From JALOLV01 sp046295175 (GTDB taxonomy: Bacteria; Bacteroidota; Bacteroidia; Cytophagales; Spirosomataceae): a stretch of 64,000 nt of DNA. The stretch is from positions 1 through 64,000 of the forward strand of contig JBKBNY010000005.1 of assembly GCA_046295175.1 (NCBI GenBank), read 5' to 3'. Below are positions 61,489 to 64,000 of the stretch, piece after piece (the first letter of the stretch is position 1; each line of letters opens with the position of its first letter). The notes under the pieces were generated by a model, which searched no databases, was not told where the DNA came from, and was given only the letters and a program-made list of their open reading frames with translations. Made by a program: the position numbers and the translations under genes.

Positions 61489-61550
61489 AAAAGGACTGGG
61501 ATAATATATCCCAGCCTTTCCCGCTACTAAATCCACACAACTTTTATAGC
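61489..61550. repeat. Hairpin plus leader-like module, copy 4
   Basis: AAAGG-A-CTGGGATA pairs with TATCCCAG-CCTTT (61489-61518, A bulged), then AAATCCACACAACTTTTATA. Shares the tract CCACACAACTTTTAT exactly with copy 3, but the ATG is lost (ATAG). Confidence 0.65.
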
Positions 61551-61815
61551 AAAAATATCTTTAAATCTTTTTATCGAAAACGTTTGTGATTAAACAAACG
61601 ATGCACAGAATTCATTTATTGTATGCCGCTCTCACTTTCTGTACTGCAAATTAAATATAAATTATATGTAGCAACAAATATTTTTTAAAAAATTATTTTT
61701 TGAACTATTTACTGCGTTGCATTAATGAAACAAATCTAATATATTTTTTTCAAATATGCTATTTTTTGGTTCACTTTTTTATCTAATGGGCTTAATTTAT
61801 AATCAAAATCTAATT

Positions 61816-62478
61816 TTATCTATCGTATTTTGATTTGTTTTCTTCAAGAACACCATTTACGATAAGGTATTGAGCCAAGACGTACGTTCCCATTATTAAC
61901 AAAGTTGATTGTGGTAAAAGTTCAATAAATTTATTAATTGCAATCAGAGAATCAGAAATTATAAATAATACGGCCCCAATCGCAACAAATTGGTAACTCT
62001 TTTTTGTAGCAGCCTGACGCTCAAAAGCCTTGATACCCATCGTTGCGATGGTAAGTGCGTAAAGCAAAACAGGCACAAAAAGCCCCGATGGCACGTATCC
62101 TCTGAGATAATAAATGAAGATGAACACATAAACCATCAGAATGATTCGGGCTAAATTATTGAGTTTGATTTTCTTTGAGAACACTACGATGTAACATATA
62201 TGTGCAATCAAAAATGAGCCTAAACCAAAAATAAATAGATTGTATTCACGAATCATCAGCAAGACATCTCCGCCCAAAGAAAAAATCAAAGCCGCAAGCA
62301 TCACTTTGTCTTGACGAGTAAGTTTTGGTTTGGAGACATTTAGGTAATAATAAATCGCCAACGAAATTAAGAGTAATGGTTTAGTACAGTACACCAAAAG
62401 TCGCTGGTGCATGGTATCGGCAATGATTTCGATAGCGGCAATGGTAAAATAAATAATGGTAAATAGTCGGGTATTCAT
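61816..62478 (-). CDS. YhhN/TMEM86-family lysoplasmalogenase-like membrane protein
   Basis: 220 aa with eight predicted membrane segments. Family features include LVYCTKPLLLISLAIYYY, AALIFSLGGDVLLM with the conserved Gly-Asp, and the C-terminal LFIISDSLIAINKF with Ser-Asp. Relatives hydrolyse the vinyl-ether bond of lysoplasmalogens, though bacterial members are largely uncharacterised. ATG start at 62478. Single gene, long spacer downstream. Confidence 0.88.
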   Translation of the reverse strand: MNTRLFTIIYFTIAAIEIIADTMHQRLLVYCTKPLLLISLAIYYYLNVSKPKLTRQDKVMLAALIFSLGGDVLLMIREYNLFIFGLGSFLIAHICYIVVFSKKIKLNNLARIILMVYVFIFIYYLRGYVPSGLFVPVLLYALTIATMGIKAFERQAATKKSYQFVAIGAVLFIISDSLIAINKFIELLPQSTLLIMGTYVLAQYLIVNGVLEENKSKYDR

Positions 62479-62569
62479 AGATGGTTCGATAAATTCGGAC
62501 TAATCTATAAAATCTTTGATTAGTATCAAAAAAAGTGATATTTTCGTTCTAAAAAAAATCGGACATGTT

Positions 62570-63196
62570 ATGATTGCAACTAAGAGTCCTCGCAAAAGTC
62601 TTCCTCGAATCTCCGCAAAAAAAATACCTAATGCCTTGATTTACGAAATCATTGATGGCAAACCCATTTACTACAAAGGATACAGAGAGGTATTATCAGG
62701 TAACAAATCTATCGAAGAAATCGTGGGAGCAAGTAATTTACAATCAACAATCATTGAGTATTTATTGATGGTGCTTTACAAATTTACAGATTTAAAAAGA
62801 TATAGAATCTTGACTAATGAAGCGGGTATTCATATCAAACATAAAACCAATTTATCGGGCGATATTTTGATTTACGAGAAAGAATTATTACCCGTAAAAT
62901 CAGCCGATAAACACTATATAAATATTCCTCCCAAAATCCAGATTGAGGTAGATATTGATGCCGATGTAGAAAGTTTTGGTACTCCAGATAACTATATTTA
63001 CACAAAAACAGAAAAACTACTCAGTTTTGGAGTCGAAAAAGTCATTTGGGTAATGTCAGATAGCCGTAAGGTGCTGGTGGCAACACCAAACGAAAACTGG
63101 CAGGTAATTGACTGGTACAAAGAAATTGAGATTTTAGAAAATATCAATTTTTGTGTCGGAAAATATTTGAAAGACGAAGGCTCACCTTTTGCTTGA
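62570..63196 (+). CDS. Uma2-family (PD-(D/E)XK-fold) protein
   Basis: 208 aa from the ATG at 62570 (in-frame TTG at 62516 is possible but the extra residues do not resemble the family). Asp98 in SGDILIYEKE and Glu126 in PPKIQIEVDID, followed by a helix with YTKTEKLLSFGVEKVIWVM, give the Uma2/DUF820 pattern, a nuclease-fold family abundant in cyanobacteria and Bacteroidota. A Lys usually completes the active site and may be Lys146 or 149. No partner gene; function unknown. Confidence 0.82.
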   Translation: MIATKSPRKSLPRISAKKIPNALIYEIIDGKPIYYKGYREVLSGNKSIEEIVGASNLQSTIIEYLLMVLYKFTDLKRYRILTNEAGIHIKHKTNLSGDILIYEKELLPVKSADKHYINIPPKIQIEVDIDADVESFGTPDNYIYTKTEKLLSFGVEKVIWVMSDSRKVLVATPNENWQVIDWYKEIEILENINFCVGKYLKDEGSPFA

Positions 63197-63198
63197 TT

Positions 63199-64000
63199 TT
63201 ATAGTTTTAGAGCAATTTGTTCGGCTAATTCGATTGCATCATTCATTGGTTTGAAATCAACATTTTCGATAGTATCAGTCGGGCGGTGGATATTGGGCAT
63301 TCGTCCATCAGTATCTAAAGCCGCCAAGGTTACACATGGCATTCCGGCACGCTGAAACCAAACCGAATCAAAATCGGCGGTGTGCCATGCACCAGTTGTC
63401 ACGTACTGTAAATCAGCATCTTTCGCAATAATTTCTTTAGCCGACTGAATGATTTTGTTATCGTAAACAATATTTGACCAGCTACCCGTCTGGGTAATAA
63501 CCTTTAGGTTTCCGCTACCAAGTGTATCGAAATTGATTAAATAGGTATCTTTTGTAAATTCTTTGGCGTGATTTAAGAAATAAGCCCTTGCTCCAATCAT
63601 CCCTGCCTCTTCGGAACCAGTCAAAACCAATTCTACATCAAGATTTTTTAGGCTTTTACTCCAAAGCCTCTGGGCGGTTTCGATTGCTGCGGCGACCCCC
63701 GTTGCGTTATCGCTTGCTCCATTCGAGTAGCCCAATCTGAAAAAATCAATTGTAGCCGTAATGCCTTGAATCAAGAAATAAGTTGCCAAGGCATAAGATA
63801 AATAATTAAAAATAATGTTTTGATTGATGAATTGCACAATCACGACAAACTCAGCAATAACCATCAAGACAAGACTGAATCTGAGCGATTTTCGAAAATT
63901 GCCAACCATTGTCGGTTTATATAGAAGGGATATCGGGGCAGTATCGTAATGTGCCATCAAAATTAGCCTTTTTTCAGCCTGAGATTTATCGGTTTTATCT
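63199..64000 (-). CDS. M28-family metallopeptidase with internal membrane segments (5' end outside window)
   Basis: The reading frame runs past the window edge; an ATG at 63957 is internal because the preceding codons encode a strand (KKRLILMAHYDTAP) typical of this family. Zinc-ligand pattern: MAHYD, then GASDNATGVAAA, TGSEEAG, INFDTLG and IHRPTDT. Odd: between MAHYDTAP and GASDNATG lie about 75 residues with two hydrophobic segments (about 30-48 and 53-72 from the internal ATG), where soluble M28 enzymes have a short loop. The protein is therefore probably membrane-embedded or membrane-tethered there. Ends 3 nt after the convergent Uma2 gene. Confidence 0.85.
   Translation of the reverse strand, partial: DKTDKSQAEKRLILMAHYDTAPISLLYKPTMVGNFRKSLRFSLVLMVIAEFVVIVQFINQNIIFNYLSYALATYFLIQGITATIDFFRLGYSNGASDNATGVAAAIETAQRLWSKSLKNLDVELVLTGSEEAGMIGARAYFLNHAKEFTKDTYLINFDTLGSGNLKVITQTGSWSNIVYDNKIIQSAKEIIAKDADLQYVTTGAWHTADFDSVWFQRAGMPCVTLAALDTDGRMPNIHRPTDTIENVDFKPMNDAIELAEQIALKL

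Larger units (their letters stand above)
61107..61815. other. 709-nt gene-free stretch with two hairpin-leader modules
   Basis: No ORF with protein character. Contains modules at 61292-61345 and 61489-61550 (separate entries), a hairpin CGTTTGT-GATTAA-ACAAACG (61581-61600), and very AT-rich sequence elsewhere. It holds the 3' end of the lysoplasmalogenase transcript and the far upstream region of the OmpR-type regulator. A small RNA or lost gene is possible. Confidence 0.6.

Overview
The window comes from an AT-rich chromosome of the phylum Bacteroidota, most likely order Cytophagales (a Spirosomaceae/Emticicia-like lineage is my guess). Supporting signs are a type IX secretion sorting domain, several -7 boxes of the form TAnnTTTG (sometimes with an upstream TTTG), near absence of Shine-Dalgarno sequences, LytS/LytTR two-component pairs, many exported proteins of Bacteroidota-type families (DUF5916, DUF6934), and an ABC permease/M1 peptidase fusion. 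Most of it is ordinary chromosome: about 53 protein genes, one tRNA-Ala(GGC), no rRNA, no CRISPR array, no recognisable transposase or prophage.

Layout. 1-7 kb: a TPR histidine kinase and a giant exported protein (1594 aa). 7-11 kb: prmA, lhgO, a small lipoprotein, and a CDP-paratose/tyvelose epimerase-like SDR. 11-14 kb: a four-gene operon of outer-membrane protein, lipoprotein, LytS-type kinase and LytTR regulator. 13.9-16.3 kb: a type IX-secreted purple-acid-phosphatase-like enzyme. 16.5-21.6 kb: a surface-glycan block (GT-C-like membrane protein, GT2, large polytopic membrane protein) interrupted by a two-gene DUF6934 module flanked by a 32-bp direct repeat. 21.6-28.5 kb: EamA transporter, ABC ATPase plus permease-peptidase fusion, and two small exported or conserved proteins. 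28.65-30.78 kb: a type II restriction-modification pair that looks like a single integron-type gene cassette. 31-33 kb: gcvT and fabG. 33-38.3 kb: exported lipoproteins (S41 protease, Rieske protein, intradiol dioxygenase) with Thr-rich linkers, around a tatA gene missed by length cut-offs. 38.4-42.2 kb: LytS/LytTR pair, P1-nuclease/phospholipase C-like protein, DinB-like protein, cold-shock protein. 42.4-50.6 kb: a metallopeptidase/propeller/beta-barrel giant, tRNA-Ala, an exported glycan-processing pair (propeller plus helical-barrel protein and BNR sialidase-like protein), and a PqaA-family alpha/beta hydrolase. 51-58.9 kb: TolB-like propeller, a 905-aa membrane-anchored protein, a four-helix-bundle protein flanked by inverted repeats, an MBOAT acyltransferase, and a DUF5916 outer-membrane protein. 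58.9-64 kb: OmpR-type two-component system, a 0.75-kb gene-free stretch, a YhhN lysoplasmalogenase-like protein, a Uma2-type nuclease-fold protein, and an M28 peptidase cut by the window edge.

The most interesting material is how defence-like or selfish genes sit among housekeeping genes. (1) The R-M pair lies between G^TT sites, with an attC-like structure at its right end; circularising it would rebuild an attC with 9/10 complementary outer boxes. (2) The 3' end and terminator of the gene just upstream appear a second time, diverged mostly at synonymous positions, immediately after that cassette. (3) The DUF6934 pair is inserted exactly at a former ATGA start/stop overlap and duplicated 32 bp, so neither neighbour was damaged. 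Several families of intergenic palindromes, hairpin-plus-leader modules and short phrase repeats are also recorded.
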